This document shows, piece after piece, positions 34,262 to 46,496 of a DNA stretch of 64,000 nt. Source of the DNA: Manduca sexta (taxonomy: Eukaryota > Arthropoda > Insecta > Lepidoptera > Sphingidae); assembly GCF_014839805.1 (NCBI RefSeq), contig NC_051138.1, positions 16,582,020-16,646,019 of the forward strand, in the 5' to 3' direction. Under the pieces are notes generated by a model. The model was not told the DNA's origin. It searched no databases and was given only the letters and a program-made list of their open reading frames with translations. Within the stretch, counting starts at the first letter, position 1. The number at the start of each line of letters is the position of its first letter. The position numbers and the translations under genes were made by a program.

Positions 34262-37197
34262 TGTTATTTAAACCAATGCAAATGTCAGGTAATATTATCA
34301 CTGAAGTAATAGTATTTCTGAATGGCATTACCACTGATTATGGGCGGCCCGGCGCGTACCATCAGACCACCGCCTAGCCATCTCCTACGACAGTTGTAGT
34401 AATAAGCTCGAATATAATAACTCCAACAAGTCACGCGCGAGCTCATCTTTCACTCCATTCACTCGGGCACAGAGCTCTTTGAAACCGTTTTCCTAAACAT
34501 TTCTCAGTGCGATGACTGGCTCTATTGGAGCATACATATCGAGCTCCCCTGGCGCGGGTGACGTCGCGCAACAATTTGTGTATGATTAATGTGTGTTTCG
34601 AAATCTCGGCATCTCAGGGGAACGGTTGCTATAAAAGTTTTCATGTAAAGTGTCGCATTCTAGTATAAAGCTGGAAGAAATTTATATCGTTACATAATAT
34701 TATATTACCTATTTTGGACATTATTGATCAATCATTATGAAAAAAGTGTTTTTTCTATATACTTTTGAATAAAGAGATTATAATATTATATCTTTATCGG
34801 GTGGTGAGTGTCGAAAACAAAACTGCCGAAATATATTTTATACACAAGGCGAGTTGTAAACATACAATACGCTCCGGTATATCTCTATGGCACTGTTGTC
34901 ATTGAGAAGCTGTTCTCAGCCTAAGATATTATGTCGTATGTGGTAGGACGACTTAGATACGATCACGATACTTTTGCTATAACTACTCTCGTATAAAAAC
35001 TAACTACATGGGCCACAGAGCCTATTTTAATAAATTTATATTATATTCGACTCAAGCACACGAAATACGCCAGGCCAACGTTCCACAAACTAATGGCCAT
35101 GAGATGTTAAATTGAGCAAATAGAGCGTATCAAATGCCTCAAATATACCTCCCGAAGTGGGCGCATCAGCCCCGAGCTGGTAATAACTTCTCAATCCTAT
35201 CCGCGCACACCGCTAGGTACGGGGGGCGTGTGTCCGGGGAATCATTTTTCACGTTTCATGAAGCGTTCCGGCGCGGGGCAGTGGATTAAAATACATTTCG
35301 CTAGTCGCCGGTGATGGATGGCGCTGGAGAGAAAGGGTTGCCCCCTCGCCGACCCCGCGCTTTCCCGCCGGGCTACGAGGGGGACTCGTAACGATCAGAC
35401 AACGCTACGCGCTACCTAAATGTGAATGCGTAATGGTAGCTGATGTTGGATGTTTAGTATCATATTTAATAAAATATTACAACTTTTTTGTTTTTATGAT
35501 TATGCGAATATAGGTAATACAACTGAGATGAGAATTTAAGATTCAAGACGTGACAGACATTTTATCCCTATTCTGTTGTAATGTTGTTACAATTATTATA
35601 AGATCAACAGATTTGCGTAACTAACTGTACCGTGTACAGGCCAAGATGCAATTAAATAACTCTTACGTAAACCAAAGCTGCTCAATGCTCATGTGTATTT
35701 TAACGTTTACAAAGGGTTTCTAATAAGCCATAAAAAGGTCACTATTCGTCACCTCATTAGGTGCAGCATCATTATGCTTATTCACTATTTTACATTTTTT
35801 TATATGGACTTACCGGATATTAGTATACGTAACCCCGAAGCACCGATAGAATAAAAACTGTATACGTATGCGTATCCGTTGTTGTCTGGCGGAACTTAAA
35901 CGGATCTTTTAAATTAGTAAATTTCATCTCCAATTAAATTTTAATTATTATTTATTACTTACTTTGAAGCACATACTTGACACTTTAATATTGCAGACAT
36001 ATAGCATTTAAACACTCACTACAATAACAGATTTTTGTAGGTTATTTAACTATAACTTATAGGTTTATTTAAATAAGTATAAAAAAAATATGATAAGATT
36101 ACATCAAGTTATTCTTTGTGATAAGCTAATTTTAAAAACGGAATATTTTAATATTTTAAAGAACTAGCTGTGCCAACAACTTCATCTGCATGGACTTAGA
36201 TCTAACCTTTTATGCTCCCCCGAAATATTCAATGAATAGATTTCTTACTGAAAAAATATATATCTTTTGAATTTGCCACTCAGAATAAAACGTCATATAT
36301 TTCGATAACAAAATTTAGAATGAAATGAGTGAGTTTTACGATATACGCATACGCACCTTCAGCAAGCCAACAGCAAAAAAAATCACGTTCTAGTGTTCCT
36401 AGCTTAACTTTCCTTTCAAGATCATGCGTTCCGACGCCAAATCAGTAAAAAAGCTAAGATCAGTATCCGTATCAGTGGATTCAGATTTTTTGCGGCTCGA
36501 TTCATCCCTAATTTTATCGTTTCATATGAATTTGATACTGTAACTGCTGAAAAAATATTTCAGACAAATACGGTAAGTGAATGTAAACAGAAAAAATGAG
36601 CAGGATGTTTGTCTTGTATCACTTTCGCAGCGGGAAAAAGCATCCGCGAGCGACGTTTCCAATGTGTAACCATGCCTACTGCTCTTTCCTTGTATGTAAA
36701 AGTTGCTTTTTACAAAGAGAGGATGTTAAATTGAAAGAAAACGGAAAAATGATTTTAACACCCACGAAATTGGACTTATTTGACATTCAAGTGTTGCTCG
36801 CGGCGTTGCCCGCGTGACCTTGCTACAAAAGTCGCCAACTCACTGTAACAAGCAATTGCACAATCTGTACGACGTTAATGCCGTCTATTTAAAAAAATCA
36901 AATGAAATTATTCAAATATTGCTTACGAAAGCAAATTCCAGGAATAAAATATAGACTATATGACAATCTAAATTAAATCTTGAAAAATTATAATATATAT
37001 TATTATTCATCTTCTTACTACTATAATTATTAAAGATTCCAAAATTTATTTTTAAATATATATTTAACAATAAATTTAATTTATGAATACAACCTTATTC
37101 AACAAGGTTGTATTATTGTACTTTTTGAAGTTTTAAGTTTGCATTTATATTCATATTTTTATTTTGTATAAGAATAAATAATGTATATACCCAATAA
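34262..37197. other. Unique DNA, one GC-rich patch
   Basis: No supported gene. A GC-rich patch at 35150-35395 stands out. The 73-codon frame at 36596-36817 has no recognisable domain. A perfect 10-bp hairpin (ATACAACCTT/AAGGTTGTAT, loop of 7) lies at about 37087-37113. Confidence 0.45.
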
Positions 37198-38215
37198 TCT
37201 ATACTATTATATAAAGCTGAAGAGTTTGTTTGTTTGTTTGTTTGTTTGTTTGTTTGTTTGAACGCGCTAATCTCAGGAACTACCGGTCCAAATCGAAAAA
37301 TTCTTTTTGCGTTGGATAGCCCTTTGTTCGTGGAGTGCTATAGGCTATATATCATCACGCTATACCCAATAGGAGCGGAGCAGTAATGGCTCATCTCAGG
37401 AAATACCGGTCCAAACTGAAAAATTCATATTGCGTTGGATAGCCCTTTGTTCGTGGAGTGCTATAGGCTATATATCACCACGCTATACCCAATAGGAGCG
37501 GAGCAGTAATGGCTCATCTCAGTAAATACCGGTCCAAACTGAAAAATTATTTTGCGTTGGATAGCCCTTTGTTCGTGGAGTGCTATAGGCTATATATCAT
37601 CACGCTATACCCAATAGGAGCGGAGCAGTAATGGCTAATCTCAGGAACTACCGGTCCAAACTGAAAAATTATTTTTGCGTTGGATAGCCCTTTATTCCTG
37701 GAGTACGATAGGCTATATATCATCACGCTATACCCAATAGGAGCGGAGCAGTAATGGCTAATCTCAGGAACTACCGGTCCAAACTGAAAAAATCTTTTTG
37801 CGTTGGATAGCCCTTTGTTCCTGGAGTGCTATAGGCTATATATCATCACGCTATGACCAATAGGAGCGGAGCAGTAATGAAACATGTTGCAAAAACGGAG
37901 AAAATTATTAGTTTTGAGAGCTTCCGTTGCCTGCGCTGCGTAAAGGGTTAAAGTTATGCAACAATGATGTATGACGGGATTGTTCCTCTTAAATTTTTTT
38001 TAAAAAATATATTATAAAACAAAGTCCCCCGCTGCATCTGTCTGGCTGAACGTGTTAAACTCAAAAACTACCCAACGTATTAAGATGAAATTTGATATGG
38101 AGATAGTTTGAGACCCTGGGAAGAACATAGGCTCCCGGGAAACTACTACTTTTATAACGGAAAACATTAGCCTGAAAAACTTTTTAACGCGGGCGGAGCC
38201 GCGGGCAAAAGCTAG
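37198..38215 (+). mobile_element. Non-autonomous Helitron-like element with five 123-bp units
   Basis: It starts TCTATACTATTATATAAAGC (after A) and ends GCAAAAGCTAG (before T), consistent with Helitron insertion between A and T. A 5-bp-stem hairpin (CGCGG/CCGCG) sits about 11 bases before the terminal CTAG. A GTTT microsatellite (37219-37260) follows the 5' end. The interior has about five head-to-tail units of 122-123 bp (first landmarks at 37267, 37390, 37513, 37635, 37758), then a unique 3' part. No Rep/helicase is encoded, so it depends on an autonomous partner. Confidence 0.8.
37267..37880 (+). repeat. 123-bp tandem units inside the Helitron-like element
   Basis: Each unit contains CTCAGGAACTACCGGTCC, GTTGGATAGCCCTTTGTTC, GGCTATATATCATCACGCTA and CCAATAGGAGCGGAGCAG. 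Four units are 123 bp and one is 122 bp. The same units recur in the copies at 41, 50 and 59 kb. Confidence 0.9.
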
Positions 38216-38569
38216 TATTGTATATACCTGTAAATGCTTGTTGCCTAGAATAAGTACCTAATATTGTGTATCTCTCATGTTATGTATGTTTTATGTGACA
38301 AGTCAATGGTGTATCTATTAATAAATAAATACATAAATCCAGAGCCCGGTCTATCGGTGCGCCATGTTTCGTCAGGATAGATGCAGCGGTTTCTGTCAGT
38401 ACTTTTAACAAGCATCCAAACATTTTCGCAAATATTCGCATTTATATTATAAGTAAGACAAAATATTTGTTTATTATTTTATTGCATTCATATTTGAATA
38501 TTTTGATGTTTGGCATGGGCCGGCGCGTTTCGCAATTTCTATGGGACCAATCAGGAAGTATATGCTTTC

Positions 38570-38695
38570 AAACAAAAAAAGAATCTTCCAATCTTCGTTT
38601 GACAAATGACTGAGATCTTGAGGTAACAAAATTTACAAAACAAGAAATACACGTCAAATTGAGAACCTCCTTCTTTTTTGAAGTCAGTTAATAAA
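38570..38695 (-). repeat. Interspersed repeat end fragment
   Basis: AATTGAGAACCTCCTTCTTT followed by TTTGAAGTCAGTTAA is the complement of the end seen at 13525-13560. It is a fragment of the same unclassified family. Confidence 0.5.
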
Positions 38696-39285
38696 GAATA
38701 CAGTACAGTTGTTTTTTTTTCAAATAAAATAAAATAAATACATATCTACAGGAACTACTCTCTAAAGTGTGAAGTTTAAATATAGGCACTATCTCTTTTT
38801 CTATTTCTGCTGTCAGGTAGTCTACATGCGCCGTTGTGTTCTCGTTTGAAAGACTAGCTAGAGTACTTATTGAGTTTTATGTGACCAGAAGAGCTGGTGC
38901 AAAACTGCTTGGAGGCAGAATTATACATAGGGGTGATATGTTTACTGAAACGGACTCTACAAGAGCTGCCAAATAATTGTAGCGTGTATCGGTAAAACCC
39001 AATATTTAGAGTGCAAAGGGTCGTGTCGCGGAATAGCCGGCGGCGCTGCAAACATCACCGGATATTTCATTTCCTACATTAACCAGCTTAGCTGTTTGTG
39101 CGCGATATTACAGCTAATGGCCGCAATCATTGAATATTTACTTAACGCAACGGAAAACGTTTAGCCGCCGCTATTGTTCTTTTAGCAAATCCATTTACGG
39201 TTTCCTATTCGCTGCGTCAACAATTCCGTTTGCGTGAAATTTAATTTACAGTATATTATTCACCTTCATATCATATATTACGTAA
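38696..39285. other. Unique DNA upstream of the fold-back
   Basis: No supported gene. The part 39060-39250 is less AT-rich, with TAATGG and ATTAAC core motifs. It could be regulatory DNA, but this is unproven. Confidence 0.4.
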
Positions 39286-39418
39286 TTTGATAGACTTTTC
39301 ACAATTATGTTGAAAGGAATCATGAGCATGTACAGAGCATGTACAAAAGTCATTGTACAATGACTTTTGTATACATGCTCATGATTCCTTTCAACATAAT
39401 TGTGAAAAGTCTATCAAA
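39286..39418. repeat. Near-perfect 133-nt fold-back (inverted duplication)
   Basis: The arms 39286-39332 and 39372-39418 are 47-nt exact reverse complements. The 39-nt spacer itself contains a perfect 28-bp palindrome (39343-39370, ACAAAAGTCATTG and its complement). The only asymmetry is a 10-nt insertion (39333-39342, CAGAGCATGT) that repeats GAGCATGT from the arm end, opposite a single A at 39371. A transcript in either direction would form a stem of about 61 bp with one bulge. No transposon family or target duplication was recognised. Origins include a template-switch inverted duplication, a young hairpin small-RNA locus, or a sequencing or assembly snap-back artefact. Confidence 0.95.
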
Positions 39419-40914
39419 ATCTACTATACCCTGCCAACACACTCATAAATGTTGCCTTTTAATAATAATGTGTATGGAAGATCCGTTCATAGAGCGTACA
39501 CGTTTGCACAGCATACATTGCTGACATTAAGGTGTGATAGCGGGTGCGGCCGCGTGCAAACACATAGGCGATGGTAATGGCAGCAATCAGCTAATGCGCA
39601 ATATCTAACGCGTATCGTGTTGCACCGACTGAGGATGTCCTGGGCTTCATTGTGCTCTATGATGTATGGAGAGGGGACGGTGTCACCCGCTTGGCACGCG
39701 TCACGCAACACTAAATAGGCAATATGCCCTAATATAGTGTATTTCATTTAACTATATGTCCTAAGTACCAAAAACGTTCGTAGTTTAAGGAACACCGCTT
39801 TTGATTGAACTGTTAATAAAAATTAAACAAACGGTTCAGATGACTCGGCTCGTAAGGAAAACCGCCACTACATACTCGATTCGCAATATTTGTAATACTT
39901 ATCTGTGTATTAGTACGTGAAGTAAAAAATCTTACTCTATTTGCATAAGATCCGCATATTTAAAAAAAAAATATTTCCACCTTCTGCCTACCCTTCTATT
40001 TAAGACATACATCGAAGAATAACGACATTATTCAAATAAAAGATTAGTCTAGCTGACAAGTGTTCCTGGAGACTCGTCGAAACTTGGCGTTCAGTGACAG
40101 AAAATGCGTACCTCTGTCGATCCTGGCTTACAGTAATGTAACATTTATATGTAATATGCGTTACAAATATATTAAATTCGAAGGTTGAATGTCGACCACT
40201 GGATGACCACTAGTCATTATTTAAGTGTTTATCTGCAATTTCGTATTCTTCTTTATGAGATTTAACGTTATGGTGTTATAATGTTGAAAGACAGCACAGT
40301 GCCATAATATAATCTGCTGAATTTTAAAATTGCGATCAATAAAAAAAAACATGTCCATAATAATATTATAATACATGCTATCAGTATAATCACGCGTGTA
40401 TATTGTCACCTCTTAAGTTAACATACTCAATACATGCTGAAACACCCGGAATTTAACAAATATAACATCGAAGGTCGTGAATGAATTCTTATTGAACTAT
40501 GAAAAAAAAATCTTACCTAAAATCGTTCCCAAATCGAAACACAAACATAGGATTATAAACTTTTTAATGTTTATTATATAAAACGATATGATTGAAATGC
40601 TTACCGAATGTAACGATAAAAGTTTAAAAACTGACATTTGACGTATAAAACGTTTTAGTCAGATCACACTTATAATATTAAACAATTATATTTCAAACTA
40701 TAACTATACCTCCATAATATGTACACTACGGTTAATATCCAATACAAACAATTTTTAATTTTTTTTTACATCTTACAAAACTAAAAACCACGAAACCATC
40801 TCGTGTCCGAAACTATACAAGACTAAAAAACAGCTGCAACCCTAAAAGGGTTGTGAAGGGTTGTCGATTTAGGGGAAACAACCCCTACTTTTTTAACACG
40901 CGCCACCAAACCCG
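39419..40914. other. AT-rich intergenic stretch
   Basis: No supported gene. The 86-codon minus frame at 39487-39747, just beside the fold-back, has several Cys but no recognisable domain. Confidence 0.45.
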
Positions 40915-41215
40915 CGCATCGTAGAACCCTTTACATGCAAATCACCAATAAAAAGCGGTGACACGTGCATGCGCGTTCTCGTTTTAAACAGATTTGAATA
41001 TAGAACATTTACATAATGTGAGCGCGAGCCGGCTCGCTATTGGTCCGTGATTTGCATACGGTCTTGCGCACTGCGAGCTTGCGTAGGTATTTTAAAGTGA
41101 CATGTCATAAGAGCGCCGTTTGATTCGCTGTCGCAGCGCGCGCTCTACGAACATGTTAGTTTGCATATGACATGACAAGTGTCGCCGCATGGCGGGGGAC
41201 ACTTGCGACCGGCTA
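40915..41215. promoter_or_regulatory. Mirrored octamer/CCAAT cluster, promoter-like
   Basis: ATGCAAATCACCAAT (40935-40949) faces ATTGGTCCGTGATTTGCAT (41039-41057): an octamer and a CCAAT box on each side in inverted order. A near-octamer GTTTGCAT lies at about 41159-41166, and a near-NRF1 site (GTGCATGCGCG) at about 40965-40976. The span is GC-richer than its flanks. Divergent octamer/CCAAT pairs are known from bidirectional promoters such as animal H2A-H2B, but no histone coding sequence lies nearby. POU-domain binding is the other option. Confidence 0.4.
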
Positions 41216-41394
41216 CGCAATTCTGCTTTTTATGGATTTCCTGTCACAATATATTTCAATTACGTTTTCATGAAACGATGGTTATGATATATTTATTATC
41301 AAATTCTATTACAAATAGATGTAATGACTACATTGGAAATTTATTATGGAACGTGGAATTGCAGACGTGGCCAGGATAATAGATTTATTCATTA

Positions 41395-42096
41395 CTAGCT
41401 TTTGCTCGCGGCTCCGCCCGCGTTATAAAGTTTTTCAGGCTAAAGTTTTCCATTATAAAAGTAGTAGTTTCCCGGGAGCCTATGTTCTTCCCAGGGTTTC
41501 AAACTGTCTCCATACCAAATTTTATCTTAATACGTTGGGCAGTTTTTGAGTTTAAGACGTTCAGGCAAACGGATGCAGCGGGGACTTTGTTTTATAATAT
41601 ATTTTTTAGAACTTTTAAGAGGAATAATCCCGACATACATCATTGTTGCATAACTTTAGCCGTTTACGCAGCGCACGCAACGGAAGCTCTCAAAACTAAT
41701 AAATTGTCCCCGTATTTGTAACATGTTTCATTACTGCTCCGCTCCTATTGGTCATAGCGTGATGATATACAGCTTATAGCACCCCACAAATAAAGGGCTA
41801 TCCAACACAAAACGAATTTTTCAGTTCAAACTGGTAGTTCCTAAGATTAGCCATTACTGCTCCGCTCCTATTGGTCATAGCGTGATGATATATAACTTAG
41901 AGCACTCCACGAACAAAGGGCTATCCAACGCAAAAAGAATTTTTCAGTTTGGACCGGTAGTTCCAGAGATTAGCCATTGCTGCTCCGCTCCTATTGGGTA
42001 TAGCGTGATGATATATAGCCTATAGCAATCCACAAATAAAGGGCTATTCAACGCAAAAAGAATTTTTCAGTTTGGACCGATAGTTCCTAAGATTAG
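41395..42096 (-). mobile_element. Helitron-like element, 5'-truncated, about three 123-bp units
   Basis: Its 3' terminus is the complement of CTAGCTTTTGCTCGCGGC at 41395. The unique 3' part follows to about 41730, then about three diverged units to 42096, where homology stops before the GTTT-rich 5' end. It abuts a different repeat (42097-42610). The frames inside it (41346-41721) are by-products. Confidence 0.75.
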
Positions 42097-42454
42097 TAAA
42101 CAAATATAATGAGAAAGCTTCGAACTGCTAAGCTATCGGGAGTTACACGTGTCATTGTGAGTCAACCATAAAAGATAGACATATGCTGTCGTGGGATATT
42201 TTTACATAATTTTAAGGAGAACATTTCCGTCATACATGATTTCTGCGTAGCTGTAACCATTAAGGTTGCACACGCGACGGAAGCTTAAAAATGGAGTAAC
42301 TTCTCCCGTTTTCCCAACATTTCCCTTCACTGCTCTGCTCCTATTAATTGTAGCGTGATGAAAAGTATACTATAACCAGCACAGGAGTATGAAAAATAAT
42401 TGTACCAAGTTTCGTTCAAATCCGTCGAGTAGTTTTTGTTTATATAACGGTTAT

Positions 42455-42487
<33 letters not shown>

Positions 42488-42610
42488 AATTTTACTAATT
42501 GCATTTTTGGCATCAGTATCGATCCCTAATCACCCCCTGATAGTTATTTTTGAAATATATTTCATGTACAGAATTGACCTCTCTACAGATTTATTATTAG
42601 TATAGATAGA
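42097..42610 (+). mobile_element. Composite retroelement-like tail with (CAGA)n
   Basis: Part of it (42190-42365) is a diverged version of the Helitron 3' region (CATACATGATTTCTGCGTAG, CTGCTCCTATT, TAGCGTGATGA). This is followed by TTTCGTTCAAATCCGTCGAG, a CAGA tandem run (about 42451-42486), GCATTTTTGGCATCAGTATC and CAGATTTATTATTAGTATAG. That last part is a common lepidopteran tail, probably RTE-type LINE or a dependent SINE. No coding sequence. Confidence 0.5.
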
Positions 42611-44600
42611 TAGATATAGATTTAATTTTGTACAGTTTAGTAACATTTATTAGGGAGGAAAAATAGTCTTGTAAAATTAATGGATAACTATTGTTGACCG
42701 GTTTTTATACAGAAAGGTAACCGTCTCGTTACCCAGCGAGCTAATAAGACGTGACATGGCCACTTGCAAACAAACAACGCTCCGCCTTAAGCAAACATCG
42801 GTTCAAAGTAACTTTATTAGTTGGAAACGTTGGAAATTGAGGAAAGCCTCATTAGAGGAACAGAAGACTCTTTTGTAGTTCAGTTAGAGTTCGCCAGCGG
42901 GCTCGGCGAGCATCATTATCGAATTGTTTAAAATAACGAGGGTGCACGAAGCTGGACGCACTGCCCCCGCGCTAGTTAACAAGGGCTCAGTGTGATGGCG
43001 TCGCAGCGACGCAGAGGTAACGCAACGGCGCTGCATATTTCCCGCGTTGTGTCTCACGCACTTTACATCTATACATATTTGCAAACTATACCCAGATCAT
43101 TTAATTATTAGAACGGATAAACCAATTACACTAATATCTTGACTGATAAGTATATTTTTCTTATATTTCAAATATAACTTATTTGTAAAAAAAAATGATT
43201 ACTTTAATTGTTAAAAACTAAAATAACTAACGGTATCTTTTAAAACTATACTAAAAGAAACGCCTCATTCCTCGCAAATATAAGCTGAAGCTGATACGGA
43301 ATCAATACTGCGTCCACTCCTTAAATTTATTTTATTTCTGCATCCAAGGTGCATTGAGCCAGCTCTGTTGTATTTTAGTTCGAAGTCAATATTACAACTA
43401 GAAATCGTAGAAGCCTAAGCCTAATTTGTCACGATTTCCAGCCTCACAATATATAATTAAAATGTTTAAAAAAAACAAGTACAAAATTGTACTTTTTAAT
43501 GAATAAAAAATAGTTTCAACAGGCCTCCGATTACGGTTCTTTACACAAAAAGAGACACTATTTATAGCAGTTGATTAGCATTGATTCGTGATTACTGTCA
43601 CGCTCGTGCTCATTCTACACATCCGCGTCAATATTTTTATCCAGAAGTAAGTTAATCTTCGCTCATATTATTTAAACCCATAAAGTAGGTCGCTGGACAA
43701 AGATTTCCCAAACTGTCGGATGAGAGGTTAGAAATATTACTCACACGAGCATCGTGGGTGATCTCTGGAGCATCGACGGTCAGGCAACGAAATCATAATG
43801 TTATTGTAGCGGTTTGTAGTCAACAGCATCCTAGAGGCCTACAATGAATATTCGAATGGTCGCTCTCTTTACCGTGTTTGTCTACACATTCATCGCTCTA
43901 TTACCATTGTGTATATTTTTAGGTAATAGCTATTAGTTACCATGGTCCATGTCAGGCATACTCACTCGTTTATGCAATCAAAACAATAAAACAGGAGTCG
44001 TTAGCAACCTGTTTACACGGTTCAAACATCACAAAAACGGTCCATTTGGTAATTAAATTGTGCCCGGAGGCCGCACGGAGTCGCCACCGCCGCGCCACCG
44101 CGGGCCAGGGGCGTGGGGACCCGGACTGCAAACTTAAAGAACAAACAGCGACCGACCGACCCTTCTAAAATGTTGCTACTCTCCCAAATTGCTTGTCAAT
44201 TGAATTGTTTCCCAATTGTTTAGTTTGGCTACGTTTGAAATCCGCAGGTTAAAATTTTATGGGAAATAAAGCTATAATCGATTTAGATAGGTATTATTTT
44301 TTAAAATACGATCAATTAAAAAAATCTCTGATACAGCTCTCTACTTTCTAAAACTGTTATGTGTTTTCAGTCAGCGTTGGTAAAAGTCTTTTATCTATTT
44401 TGCCACCTAGGTGCAGTATGAAAGAACTGATGTATCCCGATTTGTTTTAGCCAGACTCTTAGGACTTAACATGACATGACACTTAACTTATTGATGTTTC
44501 CGGGTGACATGGCAGACCACCATACCCTACCACGCAATAGTTTGTAATTCGACTATTTGTGGAGTATTACTAGTAAGCAAACGATATCCTAACTATTGAT
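42611..44600. other. AT-rich intergenic stretch
   Basis: No supported gene. A GC-rich patch lies at 44070-44120 (CGCACGGAGTCGCCACCGCC). Confidence 0.45.
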
Positions 44601-44604
44601 GGTA

Positions 44605-44887
44605 ACTTAGACCCTACCCCCCCCCCCCCTTGGTCACGCCATCACGCGTGAACGGCTGGACCGATTTCACTATTTTTTTTTGTTGTTTGTGTTATTGTCA
44701 GGAGAAGGTTCTTACGAAAGAAAAAATTCAAAAAAATGCGCGGAAAATTAAAAAATTTAAGAAAACTTAACAAAAATATTAATTTTATATAACTGTCAAC
44801 TGTTTGAAATAACTGTTAGCGATTGACAGAATGCGCGCTACAAATTCATAGTTAATAAGACGGGACAATGTCTGCCGGGTCAACTAG
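44605..44887 (+). mobile_element. Interspersed repeat ending CTAG (ACGCGTGAACGGCTGGACCG type)
   Basis: It begins near a C-run (about 44620-44632) with CACGCGTGAACGGCTGGACC and ends TGTCTGCCGGGTCAACTAG. The terminal CTAG fits the Helitron ending, but the interior differs from the 123-bp family. It is a non-coding, common lepidopteran repeat of uncertain class. Confidence 0.55.
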
Positions 44888-45630
44888 TTTCAAAATAAAC
44901 ATGCTACTAAAATTGCCACCTCCGCTAAAATTTTAATGTACAACTAATCCTATTAGATTTTACTAATTTAAAAGAGAAAATTTTCAAAAAAACTTGAAAC
45001 TGATTTTTCAAAGATTTTATGCGTAAATCTTTGCATATTCCTATCCGTAACAAGTATAGAACGATTTGCTCAAGGCCGATTGCTCGGAAAGGGACCTTAG
45101 TGCTGTATCAAATTAATTTCATTGGCATGCGATTTTGTTATGCCAAAGCATGCTAAGCAATCATGCTAATAGTTATTACTAAAATGACGCTCGAGTCCAA
45201 ATTATATGAATTTGAATTATTAATAAATTAGCTGTCCGCGCGCAATCGACGGACTGAGTTCAAACCTCAATACATACTATTAATTTACCTTTTATAAGTA
45301 TATATTTTGATAGAATATATACGATATTAATTAATATGTTATAGAACGATGTAGACCTACTTAGTAGAATTTACTAAGTTTCTCATAACTTTAATATTTT
45401 AATCGGGCATAATAAAGTGGAAGTATATGTTTAAACATAAAATTTTCACCAATTTGAAAAATAGTCCCATAAAGCTATAGTTTGGGATACATGGGCCATT
45501 ATTTGTTTACCGACTCTAACACTATAAGTGTATTTACAAAATTATTATACGCACACTATCATTTATCAACATTTAAACACGTACATTATTTATAGTTAAG
45601 GTTCATATTATGAAATAACAATATAAATAA

Positions 45631-46122
45631 CTAGCTTTTGCCCGCGGCTTGGCCTGCGTGATAAAGTACTACGCTATATATTTTCCCAGGTTAGAAAGTT
45701 GTCAATGTTCTTCCCGGCATCTCAAACTATCTCCATAACAAGTTTTATCGAATCCGTTAGTTAATTTTTTCGTTTGCCGCGTTCAATCAGGTAGATGTGG
45801 TTGAGGTGTTTGTTTTATAACATAATTTTTGCTTTTTTTGAGAGGAACAATTCCGTCATACATAAGTGTTGCATAAATTTAACCGTTTATGCAGCACACG
45901 CAACGGAAGCTCTCAAACGTAATAAATTTTCCCCGTTTATGCAACATTTTTCATCACTGCTCCGCTCCCATTGGTTATAGCGTGATGATATATAGCTTAT
46001 AGCCATCCTCGGTAAATGAGCTATCCAACACGAAAATATTTTTTTTAATTCGAACCGGGTGGTTCCTGAAATTAGCGCGTTCATATTTCATACAAACCAA
46101 CTCTTTAGCTTTATGTATTAGT
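45631..46122 (-). mobile_element. Diverged Helitron-like element
   Basis: The complement of CTAGCTTTTGCCCGCGGC at 45631 is the 3' end. It continues with the GCAACGGAAGCTCTC and CCGCTCCCATTGG landmarks and ends in AGCTTTATGTATTAGTA, the degraded 5' end. It holds only one unit of the 123-bp sequence. A second element starts immediately after (46124). Confidence 0.7.
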
Positions 46123-46123
46123 A

Positions 46124-46496
46124 CTAGCTTTTGCTCGCGGCTTCGCCCGCGTGAAGGAGTTTTTCGGGATAAAAGTCCACTGTATGATGAAAGTCTTGCT
46201 ACATATTTTCCCGGTACCGATAAGATCCAACTAATTTTATCTCCTTGGGGGTTAAATTTATCAAAATCCTATGTAAGCGAACGTCTTCATCCAAATCTTC
46301 GTCTTCTCCAATCTTTAATTTCAGTTCAATCAGTCAAAAATCTAAGATTTATACAAATTTTCATCCCCTATTTTATCCCCTTGGGGTAGAATTAATCAAA
46401 ATCCTTTCTTAGCGGATGCCCCCGATCCATCCAGTGGTTTGGGCTGTGCGTTGATAGATCACTATGTCAGTAAGTCATCTTTGAGTTATATATATG
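46124..46496 (-). mobile_element. Second CTAG-ended element, tandem with the first
   Basis: It starts CTAGCTTTTGCTCGCGGC (complement of a Helitron 3' end) but has a different body: CCCCTATTTTATCCCCTTGG, GATCCATCCAGTGGTTTGG, GTGCGTTGATAGATCACTAT. This body is a separate common lepidopteran family. The far boundary is approximate. It abuts the preceding element in the same orientation. Confidence 0.6.

Noticed and set aside
37087..37113. 10-bp hairpin resembling a terminator
   Set aside because: This is eukaryotic nuclear DNA; intrinsic bacterial-type termination does not apply, and there is no adjacent gene.
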